A stretch of 64,000 nt of DNA from Luteolibacter sp. LG18 (GCF_036322585.1 NZ_AP024600.1:5739343-5803342), one strand, 5' to 3'; positions 7,615 through 18,336 are shown, counted from the stretch's first letter. Numbers and translations are program-made. The notes: generated by a model from the sequence alone, not told the origin.

Positions 7615-8919
7615 TTACAAACGGGCCGCCGCCTTGATGTCGAGGTAGCGGTTCGCCAGGGAAATGGCGAGCTCTTGGGCGGTGGTGTCAAGAGTGAGAA
7701 TCCCGCGCGCGCCCAACTCGGCGAGAACCTCGCGGCGCTCCGCCAGATAGCGGTCGGCCGCCGCGAAGCGCAGCGCATCTCCAAAGGAAGCCACGGGCAG
7801 CTCCTTGGCCTCGTCCACCGTGCGTTCGCGCAGGCTGGCGAGCAGGACAAGATGTCTGGACGAAAGCACCTGAAGGGCCGGGACCAGCTCCTTGCCATCC
7901 TCACCGCGGAGGTTGGTGAGCACCACCACCAGCGAACGACGCCGCTGGTGGGTCATCAGGGCCTCCACCGCGCCGGCGAAATCGCTGGGCTCGGGGGTGG
8001 TCTGGTAATCGTAGAGGTGGTTCAGCAGCACCGGCATGGCATGCAGCCCCTTGAGCGGCGGCAGCCAGCGCTGGGTGCCACCGAAGGACTGGACGCCGAC
8101 ATGATCGCCCTGACGAAGCGCCACGTGCGCCACCAGCAGCATGGCATTCAGGCAGTGATCGAACTGCGGGAGATCGCCATCCATGGCGCGCATGCGGCGG
8201 CCGGTATCCACGAGGAAGACCACGGATTGGTTACGCTGCTCCTGATAGGCCCGGCTGATGAGTGCCTGTTTCCGCGAGGTCGCCTTCCAATCGACCTGGG
8301 CGAGGGAATCGCCCTCGCGGTAGTCGCGGAGCTGTTGAAATTCACGGCTCGATCCAGGGCGCGAGCGGCGGACGATGCCCATCGGGTTCTCGCGGTTCTG
8401 CATGCCGAGCAGCGCCAACCGGACCACGGGTTCGTAGTTCGGATAGACCCTCACCGGCTCGGCGTCACCCACCCGATGGAGGCGCTTCCAGTAGCCCCAA
8501 TCGGAGCGGACCAGCATCTGGATCGGGCCGAAAACCACCTCGCCACGCACCCCGACGGTCACGGGATGGAGGACCCGCATCTCCCGCCCCCCGGGCACCA
8601 CTCCAGCCCACGGCATGGTGGGAGCCATGGCGGAGGTCGGGATGCCATCGAAGATCTCCAGATGCTGTTCCTTCCGGAGCGAATTCCGGAGGGTCAGTCT
8701 CACCTCCCCCGGCTCCCCCAACGCGAAGCGGCCCGGCAACCGCCTGGCGATCTCCACGGGCGGACGCGACCGGAGACGCAGGGCATCCACGAGCAGCACC
8801 AGCGCGATCACCCCGCCGATCGAAGCCCACGGCCACGCGACCACGGGAAACCACGACACCAGCAGTCCGGTGAGCCCCCAGACGAAGATGAGCCAGGTGG
8901 TGGTGGAAGTGGGACGCAT
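7615..8919 (-). CDS. DUF58 domain protein
   Basis: 434 residues. Two membrane helices lie near the N-terminus (WLIFVWGLTGLLVSW and ASIGGVIALVLLVDAL). A beta-rich middle leads into the DUF58 signature GSSREFQQLRDYREGDSL followed by DWKATSRK, and then a von Willebrand A-like part (VVFLVDTGRRM). DUF58 proteins almost always pair with a MoxR ATPase, as here, and are thought to help assemble or activate a target complex at the membrane. It is the last gene of the six-gene operon, 81 bases after moxR. The precise function is unknown. Confidence 0.9.
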   Translation of the reverse strand: MRPTSTTTWLIFVWGLTGLLVSWFPVVAWPWASIGGVIALVLLVDALRLRSRPPVEIARRLPGRFALGEPGEVRLTLRNSLRKEQHLEIFDGIPTSAMAPTMPWAGVVPGGREMRVLHPVTVGVRGEVVFGPIQMLVRSDWGYWKRLHRVGDAEPVRVYPNYEPVVRLALLGMQNRENPMGIVRRSRPGSSREFQQLRDYREGDSLAQVDWKATSRKQALISRAYQEQRNQSVVFLVDTGRRMRAMDGDLPQFDHCLNAMLLVAHVALRQGDHVGVQSFGGTQRWLPPLKGLHAMPVLLNHLYDYQTTPEPSDFAGAVEALMTHQRRRSLVVVLTNLRGEDGKELVPALQVLSSRHLVLLASLRERTVDEAKELPVASFGDALRFAAADRYLAERREVLAELGARGILTLDTTAQELAISLANRYLDIKAAARL

Positions 8920-9000
8920 TCGAAGAAAGCACTAAGCTCGAAATCCAAAATCCTAAACGGAAGAGGAAGATGCGGAAACGGAGACGAGGGAGAGGATGAT

Positions 9001-9978
<978 letters not shown>

Positions 9979-10015
9979 GGCGGGATGGAAGTGGAGAAGG
10001 TGGAGATGGAATCGT

Positions 10016-11134
10016 TCAATCGAGAGCCCGGCGGATGGCTTGGAGATCGGCGACGGTGCGGGTGAAAACGGCGGCATCGGCCGGGGCCGGCTCCGCAAGC
10101 GAGCGATGGGCGCGCTCGCGGCTGATGCCGGCGCGCTCGGCCAGCACCTGGAAAATGTCCGCGTCCTGGCGTCCGATGCGGACGAGGAGGCGATGAGCCT
10201 TTTCGATGATCTCCTCGCGGATCGGACCGAGCATGGTGGCCGCCTTGTCGAGACGCCACTGGAAGTCACCGAGGGCCTCGAGGTGGTGATCGTAGCCGCG
10301 CATGGGCGAAGGCGCCTCGGCAGCTTCGAGCGGGCCGAAGCGCGGCAGGTTCTTCCAGAGCCAGAAGGCGAGCACGATCGCACCGCCGAGCACGACCGCC
10401 CAGGCCCGGTCCCAAAGCAGCTTCCACAGCGAGAGGGTGGCCGCGCGGACGAAAACGATACTGCCCCGCGCCGGAGCCGCATCGGTAAGCGCCTTGAGCA
10501 GCTCGGCGTGCTGCTTCTCGTCAATCCAGCGATTTCGGAACAAACGCGCGTCGCAGACCACCGTCATCCGCCCCTGGCCCACGACCGCGGTGGCGAACTC
10601 ACCGGAGGTGGCATTCAGCACCGAGACGTTCCAGCCGGAATCGGCTCCGGTTTCGTACTTTTTGCCACGAAACTGGACCGAAACGGGCGGCTTCACCGGG
10701 GACTTCGGAGAGGGCGGAATCCACGACGAATCCGACTCGATCGAGAACCCGTGCCAGCCCAGCAGTTTCTCAAACGCGGGATCGATGTGGGCATTCGAGT
10801 AGAGATCCCAATCGCTGGCGGCAGTGGAGTAGTCGACCAGACACACGAGGTGGCCGCCGTTCCGCATCCAGTTGTCCAGTTGGCGGGCGAAGGTTTCATT
10901 GGCGATGACATGCGCCGGCACAAACCAGACGGCTTCATCGGGTTCGGGCGGATGCCATGAGGTGATCAGGGACACCTCATGGCCGTAGCTTCCGAGGAAG
11001 CGCTCCGCGCCCAGCCAGGGATCGATCTCGGCCGCGCCCTTGTAGCCGCGCTCCTCTTCATGATACTTCGCGGGCGTGCAGGTGGTGAGAGCGACCGCCA
11101 TAGCCAGCAGCAGGATCAGGTTCCGCAGGATCAC
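10016..11134 (-). CDS. DUF4350 domain membrane protein
   Basis: 372 residues from a GTG at 11134 that overlaps the stop of the preceding gene (GTGA). The N-terminal hydrophobic stretch ILRNLILLLAMAVALTTC could be a signal or lipoprotein anchor, although the lipobox is imperfect. A soluble DUF4350-like part follows (about 30-230), containing WFVPAHVIANETFARQLDNW and GGHLVCLVDYS. A second membrane helix lies near residue 265 (AWAVVLGGAIVLAFWLW), followed by a cytoplasmic tail. It is expected to work with the MoxR/DUF58 pair downstream; the biochemical role is unknown. Confidence 0.82.
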   Translation of the reverse strand: MILRNLILLLAMAVALTTCTPAKYHEEERGYKGAAEIDPWLGAERFLGSYGHEVSLITSWHPPEPDEAVWFVPAHVIANETFARQLDNWMRNGGHLVCLVDYSTAASDWDLYSNAHIDPAFEKLLGWHGFSIESDSSWIPPSPKSPVKPPVSVQFRGKKYETGADSGWNVSVLNATSGEFATAVVGQGRMTVVCDARLFRNRWIDEKQHAELLKALTDAAPARGSIVFVRAATLSLWKLLWDRAWAVVLGGAIVLAFWLWKNLPRFGPLEAAEAPSPMRGYDHHLEALGDFQWRLDKAATMLGPIREEIIEKAHRLLVRIGRQDADIFQVLAERAGISRERAHRSLAEPAPADAAVFTRTVADLQAIRRALD

Positions 11135-12582
11135 GCGGACCGCCTTTCCACATAGGGCCATTGGCGGCATAGCGCCTCCACGGCGGAATCCGGCGGCAGG
11201 GTCTTGGCATAGGCCAGACCGATCCACACGCCGGTGAGATCCTGGAAATACGCAGGCTCGGTCGCGCCGCCCGCATCCCGGACCCGGCGCAGGCAATCGC
11301 CCTCGGTATCGGATTCGGCGATCTCGACACGGCCCGATTCGATGATGCGGGAAATCGCACCGCGGTAGAGCAAGGCGAGGGCCTCCTGGCGACGGCCCGC
11401 CATCCAGAGTTTCCACGCGCTGGTCGGGATGTCGTCCGGCAACGAATCACGGGTGACTTCCATGCCCATGACCACACGGGCGGAGGGGCGGAAATCGCCC
11501 CTTGCTCCCGGCAATCCACGGTTCATAAAGACATGCCGGAACGTCCACAGCAGCCACGCGATCCCGGCGATCAGCGCCGCCACCGCCACACCGGCCACAA
11601 GATAGCCGAAGCCACCCACGAGCCCCGCCAGCCAATTCGGCGGGGAGGAGGAAGAGGACGAGGAACTCGTCGAGGGATCGGGGTCGCGGACCTTGATCCT
11701 GCGGGTTTCGAAATCGGGATGCGATTTTACCTCTCGGATGACCTCGGAGGGCGGGCGCGGCGCGGCTTGGGCGGGCGCGGGAGAGAAACACAACAAGATC
11801 GCCAGCACCGCCGCGGCGGCACCGCCAAGACGGTTGGCCAGGCGCTTGAACGCGAGCTCCACATCCCAGCCCTCGATCCAACTACGGCTGTTCACGTAGA
11901 GACCGAAGCCCCCGCCGGTCACGAACACATCGCACAGCGACACCGAAAGCATGAGGCAGCCGACGATCATCCAGCAGGACGCAAGCGGCAGCAGGGCCAG
12001 GTTGCCCGCGGAAAGAGCCTGCCTCGCTTGGGTGTAGATGCCGTCCTGGCCTTCCGGCAGCAGCATCTGGAACAAGCCGATGAGCCCGAGCGCCAGCCAC
12101 ACGGCCATGAACGCGCCCCCGGCGGAGAGTCCGAAGGCCACGCTTTCGCCCCGGCGCAGGAGCAGGCGCGTCCGCTGGCGGCAGGTGGCGCCGCGGAGCC
12201 CTTCGAGATCCTCCACGGCCATCGTGATCGGTGCCCACGGCGAGAACCGGGCGAGCAGGAAGCGGTGAAAAAACCGCCGCCACCAGGCACGGGGAAGCTG
12301 GGGCCACACCTGCCGCCACACCGGCTTCTCGCCGAACAGGCGGCGGCTAAGTTCGAACAGGACCATGCGGGCCCCGGCGGGCCGCCACCACCAGAACAGG
12401 GCCACGAACCACCACGGATGGTTCCGGAGCAGGACGATGCCCACGACGGCGGGCACCAGCAGGGCCAGCCACCAGATGGACAGGCAGCGCCAGAACGCAC
12501 GGCGCGCCATGGCGAACCCGAGGTCGACGGCCTCCCAATCGCTGCGGGGCCGGAGCTCGGCGGTCACATCTTCAAGCCGCAT
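11131..12582 (-). CDS. DUF4129 domain multi-pass membrane protein
   Basis: 483 residues from ATG 12582 (MRLEDVTAELRPRSDW). The first half carries several membrane helices (CLSIWWLALLVPAVVGIVLL, GGAFMAVWLALGLIGLFQML, LASCWMIVGCLMLSVSLC, AAAVLAILLCFSPAPAQA). A soluble linker contains a run of nine serines, and one more helix (LVAGVAVAALIAGIAWLLW) precedes a C-terminal DUF4129 region with WKLWMAGRRQEALALLYRGA. The start overlaps the SpoIIM-like gene by 11 bases. DUF4129 is a fixed neighbour of the MoxR/DUF58 operon in many phyla; no enzymatic function is known. Confidence 0.82.
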   Translation of the reverse strand: MRLEDVTAELRPRSDWEAVDLGFAMARRAFWRCLSIWWLALLVPAVVGIVLLRNHPWWFVALFWWWRPAGARMVLFELSRRLFGEKPVWRQVWPQLPRAWWRRFFHRFLLARFSPWAPITMAVEDLEGLRGATCRQRTRLLLRRGESVAFGLSAGGAFMAVWLALGLIGLFQMLLPEGQDGIYTQARQALSAGNLALLPLASCWMIVGCLMLSVSLCDVFVTGGGFGLYVNSRSWIEGWDVELAFKRLANRLGGAAAAVLAILLCFSPAPAQAAPRPPSEVIREVKSHPDFETRRIKVRDPDPSTSSSSSSSSPPNWLAGLVGGFGYLVAGVAVAALIAGIAWLLWTFRHVFMNRGLPGARGDFRPSARVVMGMEVTRDSLPDDIPTSAWKLWMAGRRQEALALLYRGAISRIIESGRVEIAESDTEGDCLRRVRDAGGATEPAYFQDLTGVWIGLAYAKTLPPDSAVEALCRQWPYVERRSA

Positions 12583-13558
12583 CCCCCGCCCTCCTTCCCG
12601 CGAAAAGGAAATACACGATGTGCAGCAGCCACAGCACCGCGCCGACGCTGTATTTCCACGCATATGCCGAGCCCGGCAGCCAGGTCAGGGGCTGGGCGGA
12701 CCAGAAGCCTTCCAGCACCGCGGCGCAGGCGGTCATCACCGCGGCTCCGTAGATCAGTGGCATGGCCTTCTTGGTCGCCTCCACCAGGGCGCGCACCCGG
12801 GGCAAGCGACCGGGCCAGAGAATGGCGAGGCCCATGCGCATGCCCGCCATTCCGGAGATCACCATGCCGGTGAGCTCGAACGAGGAATGGCCCGCCACGA
12901 ACGACCAGAACGCCTGGGGATTGCACACGGCATTGCAGTATCCAGCCGCGGCTCCGATGTGCAGGCCGTTGAAGAAGAGATAAAACAAGGTGCCAAGACC
13001 GGCGAGGATACCACCGGCGAAAATGCTGAAATCGATGCCGATGTTGTGCTGGATGTAGAAGCAGAACATCATGAAATCCGAGCCCATGCCCGGCCGGCCT
13101 TTGGCGAGCGGGCTATCGCCACCATACATCTCCTCCATCTGGGCCATGCCCTGGCTGCCGAGGATCGACTGGATCCACGTGAGGTCATGCTTCGCCACCC
13201 ACACCAGCAGGAGAAAGGGAATCCAGAACACCGCGCTGCACAGCCAGAACAAGCGCCACTCCTTCCGCACGGTGGCGGGGAAGGTCACGGCGGCCATGCG
13301 CACGACGGACTCCCAGCCATGGCGGCGGGAGCGGTAGATCAGCTTGTAGCCGCGGATCACCAGCGCGTTGAGGCGCTCGCCAAGGCGGATGCCATACATG
13401 CGCGCCTGGACCAGCGAGTGATCGAGACACAACTCGCGGAACCTCTGCGGCAGACGTTCCACGCCGCCGATCTCCTGGCCGCGCTCCATGGCATCGACCA
13501 GTCGCTCGTATTCCGCCCAGCGGGCGGCATTGCGGTTTTCGAATTCGCCCGAGGTCAT
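12572..13558 (-). CDS. Stage II sporulation protein M (SpoIIM/DUF95) family membrane protein
   Basis: 328 residues from ATG 13558, which overlaps the upstream stop (ATGA). A soluble N-terminal stretch (about 1-100) is followed by several membrane helices: LFWLCSAVFWIPFLLLVWVA, FSIFAGGILAGLGTLFYLFF, and later segments. The core NGLHIGAAAGYCNA and FVAGHSSFELTGMVISGMAG are the hallmark of the SpoIIM/DUF95 family. In non-sporulating bacteria this family sits beside RDD and MoxR/DUF58 genes, as here. The function is unknown; the name does not imply sporulation. Confidence 0.88.
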   Translation of the reverse strand: MTSGEFENRNAARWAEYERLVDAMERGQEIGGVERLPQRFRELCLDHSLVQARMYGIRLGERLNALVIRGYKLIYRSRRHGWESVVRMAAVTFPATVRKEWRLFWLCSAVFWIPFLLLVWVAKHDLTWIQSILGSQGMAQMEEMYGGDSPLAKGRPGMGSDFMMFCFYIQHNIGIDFSIFAGGILAGLGTLFYLFFNGLHIGAAAGYCNAVCNPQAFWSFVAGHSSFELTGMVISGMAGMRMGLAILWPGRLPRVRALVEATKKAMPLIYGAAVMTACAAVLEGFWSAQPLTWLPGSAYAWKYSVGAVLWLLHIVYFLFAGRRAGDAA

Positions 13559-14307
13559 CGTTGGTCGCGTTTTTCCTGAAGCCAGTGGGCCATCGCCATC
13601 AGGCGGCCCACGCCGAGCGGACCTTTTCCGCCGCTGAGTTCGGAAGCGTGGTCCGCGATCTCGATCCGGCGCGCCTCGGACCACAGGCCGGCGCGGTCCC
13701 GGAAGATGGCGAGGGCGCGGACCTCATCGGCAGTGAGCAGCACGGGAGGCCGCACCGAGGCCATCGGCGGCGGAGCGGCGACCACCGGCTCGGGCGGGAT
13801 GCGGTCGTAGACCACCACCGTCCCGGCGGCGAGATCGCCGAGGCGTTGGAAGCGTTTCGTGGCCAGACAACTGGCGAGCCCGAAACCATAGGTGACAAAC
13901 GGAACGCCGGGAAAGGGCGCGGGGATGCAATCCACAAACCGGAGGAAATTCCGGATGATCGCCTGACCGACCGTGATGGGAGCCCCGGAAGTCTGCACCA
14001 CGCGGAGTCCCATCGCCCGTTTGCCCGGGGTGGCACCGCGTTTCCCGGCCTCGAAAATCACCGGATACCACCACTGGAGCACGAACCAGAACAGGAGCCA
14101 AAGCCCACCGGCCACACTACCACCGATCGCCATGCCGGCGATGCCGAGCACGATCGCGACCACGACGACACATCCGACCTGGATGAGGAGATCGACGAAG
14201 AAGGCCCCGGCACGCAGGAACGGCCCGGCAATGCGAAGACGTATCTCCACCCCCTCGGCCAGTTCCACCGATTGCAGGGTATCGAGTCTCTCCTCCGTCA
14301 CTTCCAT
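13555..14307 (-). CDS. RDD family membrane protein
   Basis: 250 residues from ATG 14307 (MEVTEERLDTLQSVELAEGVEIRLR); an in-frame ATG at 14340 would add 11 residues. The RDD domain starts PFLRAGAFFVDLLIQ and contains GATPGKRAMGLRVV, with two or three membrane helices. The C-terminal cytoplasmic tail (about 180-250) is not recognised. It is the first gene of the operon RDD, SpoIIM, DUF4129, DUF4350, MoxR, DUF58, four of whose junctions overlap or nearly so. RDD proteins are often called transporters, but evidence for that is thin. Confidence 0.87.
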   Translation of the reverse strand: MEVTEERLDTLQSVELAEGVEIRLRIAGPFLRAGAFFVDLLIQVGCVVVVAIVLGIAGMAIGGSVAGGLWLLFWFVLQWWYPVIFEAGKRGATPGKRAMGLRVVQTSGAPITVGQAIIRNFLRFVDCIPAPFPGVPFVTYGFGLASCLATKRFQRLGDLAAGTVVVYDRIPPEPVVAAPPPMASVRPPVLLTADEVRALAIFRDRAGLWSEARRIEIADHASELSGGKGPLGVGRLMAMAHWLQEKRDQR

Positions 14308-14384
14308 CAACGCTGCCAAGTTAGAGGCTGGGCCCTCCACGTAAAGCGTCTTTCCATGCCGCTCCGGGTCATGGAATCAGGCGC

Positions 14385-15239
14385 TCAAACCCCGGCCCAC
14401 TTCAGTTTCTGGCGCAGGGCCTCGTAGAACGAGCGGCCCTCCAGCCTCAGCAGGTGGAACCCGTGGGGGGCCTTCCGGACGATGATCCGGGTGCCGGTGG
14501 AGATCTGCACGGTTTCCCGGCCATCCACGGTGAACAGCATCGGCCCCTCTTCTTTCCGTTCCGGCGAGAGCACGATCTCGACCTCGTCGGAAAGCACCAG
14601 CGAGCGCTGGCTGAGGCTGTGGGGACAGATCGGGGTGATCAGGAACACCTTCGCGGCGGGCTCGATGAGCGGACCACCGGCCGAAAGCGAGTAGGCCGTC
14701 GAGCCAGTCGGGGTGGCGACGATCAGGCCGTCCGCGCGGTAGTGGTTGAGCACCTCGCCATCGACACTGGCGAGCAGCGAGACCAGACGACCCGTCTGGC
14801 CGCGGGCGAGGGTGATTTCATTGAGCGCGTAGAACGGGTCCATCGGCTCACCGTTGTCACACACGCGGGCTTCGAGCAGGGTGCGGCGACTGGTGCGGTA
14901 TTTTCCGGTGGCCAGGGAGGAGGCGAAAAGCTCGAGCTCGTCATCGGTACAGCTCGTCAGGAACCCGAGGGTGCCGATGTTGATGCCGGCGACGGGTTTT
15001 TCGAACACGCCGAGGCGGGCCACCGCGTGGAGCATGGTACCATCGCCGCCGAGCACCGCGGCAAAATCGACTTCCTTCTGGAAATCGCGTCCGGCCACCC
15101 CGCCGGGCTCGCCGACCCACTCGGCGGTCACGGCCTCGAGCACCGATTCAATGCCGTGGCGGGCCAATGCTTCGCGCAATTCTCCGATCACCCTGCGGGC
15201 ATCGGACTTCTGGGGATTGGCAAGGATGCCGACTTTCAC
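14385..15239 (-). CDS. nadK: NAD kinase
   Basis: 284 residues from a GTG at 15239 (VKVGILANPQKSD); the family normally begins in exactly this way, so longer in-frame starts are less likely. The signature GGDGTMLHAV is at 64-73, with NIGTLGFLT, the substrate-binding LNEITLARG and the second conserved stretch DGLIVATPTGSTAYSLSAGGP. It makes NADP+ from NAD+ and ATP in the cytoplasm. It is a single-gene unit between the RDD operon and the FecR-LamG gene. Confidence 0.95.
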   Translation of the reverse strand: MKVGILANPQKSDARRVIGELREALARHGIESVLEAVTAEWVGEPGGVAGRDFQKEVDFAAVLGGDGTMLHAVARLGVFEKPVAGINIGTLGFLTSCTDDELELFASSLATGKYRTSRRTLLEARVCDNGEPMDPFYALNEITLARGQTGRLVSLLASVDGEVLNHYRADGLIVATPTGSTAYSLSAGGPLIEPAAKVFLITPICPHSLSQRSLVLSDEVEIVLSPERKEEGPMLFTVDGRETVQISTGTRIIVRKAPHGFHLLRLEGRSFYEALRQKLKWAGV

Positions 15240-15312
15240 CGCGGGAAGGCTAACAGGAGCGGAGCCCCGCGGCAAACGAATCATCCGCGTCCCCGAAAGG
15301 CCGTTCGGAAGG

Positions 15313-16848
15313 TCATTTCCGCGGGGTTTCGTCGCGGTTTTGGCCGAGAATCGCTTCTTCCGGCAGGACCCCGGCGTAGATCCGGACATCCTCGATCCAG
15401 CCGTTGAAACTACGGGAGGGCCAATCCTCACGGAAATAGCCGATGGCCAGCGGCTGGCCATTGGCCCCGGTGGCGGTTTCCGGTTCACGGGACTGGCCGC
15501 CCGGAGATTGGAAATCCTGGTAGCGGATGGCGGTCGACGCCCCGTCGACATGGATGCTGACGTCCGGATGACCGTCGGCTTTCATGCGCCCGGTGTAGGT
15601 CATGGCGCAGTGGTGCCACTGCCCGTCATTGACCGCCACGGCGGAGTCATAGCCATGCCAGCCGAAGGAAATGCGGGGGTAGGCCGGCATGCCGGGGCGC
15701 TCTTGGGCGAGGAGGATCTTCCACTTTCCGTTCGGCACCTTCGGATTGCCCCAGCCGAGGATCGCGGGGAGCTGGGACAAGTTGGCGGAAGGATCGGCCT
15801 TCAGCCAGAAGGTGACGGTGCGCGGGGCATTTCCGGCGATGGCGGGCCAATTGGTCTGCACACGGTCCTGGTGGCCTTGGAAGCGCAGGGCGCTTCCCGC
15901 ATGGCCGGGCACCACCAGCGGCGGATCGCCCTGCGGCACCAGACTCGCGGAAATATCCGCGATCTCCGGATGATCCCCCGTCACCTTGACCGCTCCACCG
16001 GAAGCGGCGGCGAAGTCGAAACGGACCATCGGCAGGCTGTCCGGCAGCACCCGCGGAAAATGATCGGGTCGCGATGGAATGGAGGCGAGCAGGCCGGTGG
16101 AGCCGATCGTGCGGGCCTCGCCGCCATGCAGGATCACCTGATCCGCAGACCGTTTCCGGTTCCTCACCTCCACCGTGCCGGAGAACACGTGGACCTCGTC
16201 CATGGCATCCGGATCGGAAACGACGCCGAAATCGGTGCCCATGTCCACCGCCTCAAGCTCCGGGGTATTCACGCGGAAGCCGTGGTCCTTCGGCGCGACG
16301 AGGCACCAGATGACCCCGCGTTCCAGATTCAACTCGCCCTTCTTCACGAGGGTCAGCTCGGCGGGCCCTTGCACCAGGGCCTTGGTGCCATTGGGAAAGG
16401 TGAGCTCGGCATTCCCTTGGGCGAGGCTGAGACGGGAGCCGGGCACCATCCGGCCATCGGACTGGTCCGCGCCGGTTGGATCCCGAAGCGACGACAGCGT
16501 GTAGGGTGAAAGTTTCACGGTGGCGCTGGAGGCACCGCCGGAACCGACGATCGAGCGGAACACCAGCAACTGGGCCACGATCACGATCCCCGCGGCGATG
16601 GCAGCGATCCGCCAGGTGCGCCAACGCTCCTTCCGCAACCGCCAGGCGGTGACCAAACGGTGGTCGGGGCCGGGCTGCGGCCGGGCGAGGCGGAACTCCA
16701 GAGCCTGCTGCAAACCGGCATAGGAAAGATACAGGCGGCGCGCCTGCGGATCGTGCTTCAGGATCTCCTGAAGCTCGCGGGCCCGCTCTTCCTCCAACGT
16801 GCCGTCGAGCAAACGCTGGATCGCCTCTTCAAGTTCCCGCGATTTCAC
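15313..16848 (-). CDS. FecR-domain protein with C-terminal LamG domain (putative anti-sigma factor)
   Basis: 511 residues from a GTG at 16848 overlapping the stop of the sigma factor (GTGA). The cytoplasmic N-terminus (about 1-75, LEEAIQRLLDGTLEEERARELQ) resembles the sigma-binding end of such proteins. One membrane helix (about 80-100, IAAIAAGIVIVAQLLVF) is followed by a FecR-like region (about 120-240, with DMGTDFGVVSD and VHVFSGTVEVRN) and a concanavalin-like LamG domain (about 300-505, RTVTFWLKADP and GWIEDVRIYAG). In Verrucomicrobiota and Planctomycetes this architecture pairs with an ECF sigma factor. LamG probably senses a carbohydrate or cell surface ligand, consistent with the sulfatases next door; this is inference. 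Confidence 0.85.
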   Translation of the reverse strand: MKSRELEEAIQRLLDGTLEEERARELQEILKHDPQARRLYLSYAGLQQALEFRLARPQPGPDHRLVTAWRLRKERWRTWRIAAIAAGIVIVAQLLVFRSIVGSGGASSATVKLSPYTLSSLRDPTGADQSDGRMVPGSRLSLAQGNAELTFPNGTKALVQGPAELTLVKKGELNLERGVIWCLVAPKDHGFRVNTPELEAVDMGTDFGVVSDPDAMDEVHVFSGTVEVRNRKRSADQVILHGGEARTIGSTGLLASIPSRPDHFPRVLPDSLPMVRFDFAAASGGAVKVTGDHPEIADISASLVPQGDPPLVVPGHAGSALRFQGHQDRVQTNWPAIAGNAPRTVTFWLKADPSANLSQLPAILGWGNPKVPNGKWKILLAQERPGMPAYPRISFGWHGYDSAVAVNDGQWHHCAMTYTGRMKADGHPDVSIHVDGASTAIRYQDFQSPGGQSREPETATGANGQPLAIGYFREDWPSRSFNGWIEDVRIYAGVLPEEAILGQNRDETPRK

Positions 16849-17402
16849 GGATGCACCCCTTTCTCCACGAGCGTCTCCTCGATGCAGCGGCGCAACAAGG
16901 ACCGCAGCCGGAACAAGGTCACGGAGAGGCCGGACACGCTGCGTTTGTGGGCGGCCGCGTATTCCAGGAGGCTCTTGCCGTTCTGATAGCGGTGCTCCAG
17001 CAACTGCCGGTCCTCCGGACGCACCTTCGACAGGCAATGCTCCAAGGCCTCCAAGCGCGAGAACGCTGGCACGATGGCCGACGACGCATCCTCGGCGAGG
17101 CGTTCCAGAACCTCCTCATCGAACACGAACAACGGCCTGCGGCTCATCGATTTCAAATGCCCCTTCACCTCGAACCGGGCCACGGTGAAGGCCCAGGCCC
17201 GGAAATTGGTGCCGGGCTCGAAGGTTTCCCGCTTCGCCCAGAGTACGACATTGGTCTTCTGCAGGACATCGGCCACGTCCGGGTGACCGGGCATCAGCGC
17301 CAGCAGGAAGGTCCACAGCTCCGCCTGGAGATTCGTCAGCAACGCGACGAACTCCTCCGAGGGAACCGGATGGCAGGAATCGGTGTCAGTCACAGGGGCC
17401 AT
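16845..17402 (-). CDS. ECF RNA polymerase sigma factor (Planctomycetes/Verrucomicrobia type)
   Basis: 185 residues. Region 2 contains DVADVLQKTNVVLWAKRETFEPGTNFRAWAFTVARFEV and region 4 RPEDRQLLEHRYQNGKSL and AHKRSVSGLSVTLFRLRSLLRRCIEE. The motif NVVLWAKRE...FRAWAF is typical of the Rhodopirellula/Verrucomicrobium sigma subfamily. It is cotranscribed with the FecR-LamG protein and probably held by it. It is divergent from the PEP-CTERM and sulfatase genes, which may be its targets. Confidence 0.92.
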   Translation of the reverse strand: MAPVTDTDSCHPVPSEEFVALLTNLQAELWTFLLALMPGHPDVADVLQKTNVVLWAKRETFEPGTNFRAWAFTVARFEVKGHLKSMSRRPLFVFDEEVLERLAEDASSAIVPAFSRLEALEHCLSKVRPEDRQLLEHRYQNGKSLLEYAAAHKRSVSGLSVTLFRLRSLLRRCIEETLVEKGVHP

Positions 17403-17576
17403 CGTTCTTCACGACCGGAAAGCCCCGGATCTTAACCTGAAATCCGGAAAAAAGTCCGCTCCACCGCGAAAAATTTCCACACCGGGATTCCACGTTAAGG
17501 AACCGGTGGCGGCGGCTGTGTTCATGGACGCCCCGCAGCAGAAGAGCGGGCGCTTCCCCCGCATTGCAAAAACACC

Positions 17577-18266
17577 ATGAACATCCATTCCTTGATCGTC
17601 ACCGGCCTGCTGGCCGCGGCCTCCACCGTCCACGGCGCGACCGTGCTGGTCGACTTCGCTTCTGTCGGAGGTTCCTCCCCGACCTTCCCCACCGGGGATA
17701 CCAACGGCAACGCCTGGACCACCATCTCCGCGGCGGGTACCGCCGCCAATCTGGTGGACACCACGAACGCTGGCAGCGGCATTTCGCTCAACGTCACCTT
17801 CTCCCCCACCTCCACCGGCTTCGGGGGCGCGGCGTTCAACAACACCGACCCCGGCACCACGGTTCCGGGCCTGCTCAACCAAGGGTTCGCGACCGGCGAT
17901 GGCGTCTTCGCCAACAACGGCACCACCGGCTTCGTGACCCTGTCCCTCACCGGGCTGGCCGCGAACTCCTCCTACGCGATCACCGTCTACGGCGGACGCA
18001 ACACCTCGTGGACGAGCGGCAGCGCGGCGATCCAGTCCGGCGACGGGACGAGCACCTTGGGCACCTACGGCAACCGCCAGAGCCTCACTTTCACCATCCT
18101 CGCGGACAATACCGGTGCCGCCTCCTTCCGGTTCACCGAGCAGGGCGGCACCAACACCGCGGACTCCGCCACGCTCAATGCGATGAGCATCACGGCGGTG
18201 CCGGAACCGTCCGCCGCATTGCTCGGTTCCCTGGCCGTCCTGGGCCTGTTGCGCCGTCGTCGTTGA
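17577..18266 (+). CDS. PEP-CTERM sorted exported protein
   Basis: 229 residues. A signal peptide (MNIHSLIVTGLLAAASTVHGA) is followed by a beta-rich body containing TTGFVTLSLTGLAANSSYAI. The end is a PEP-CTERM signal: VPEPSAALL, a hydrophobic stretch (GSLAVLGLL) and a final RRRR. Such proteins are sorted by exosortase to the cell surface or matrix; no exosortase gene is in this window. A 70-base gap leads to the downstream sulfatase, so the two may share a transcript. Specific function is unknown. Confidence 0.9.
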   Translation: MNIHSLIVTGLLAAASTVHGATVLVDFASVGGSSPTFPTGDTNGNAWTTISAAGTAANLVDTTNAGSGISLNVTFSPTSTGFGGAAFNNTDPGTTVPGLLNQGFATGDGVFANNGTTGFVTLSLTGLAANSSYAITVYGGRNTSWTSGSAAIQSGDGTSTLGTYGNRQSLTFTILADNTGAASFRFTEQGGTNTADSATLNAMSITAVPEPSAALLGSLAVLGLLRRRR

Positions 18267-18336
18267 TCCCGACACCCACCACTTCCGCGGCGGAGAGCAT
18301 CGGGCTTTCCGCCGTGTCCTTTTTCCGATCACCACC

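Noticed and set aside
8936..9000. AAGCTCGAAATCCAAAATCC sequence between the DUF58 and moxR genes
   Set aside because: It resembles dispersed intergenic motifs I remember from related phyla, but there is only one copy here, so it cannot be supported as a repeat.
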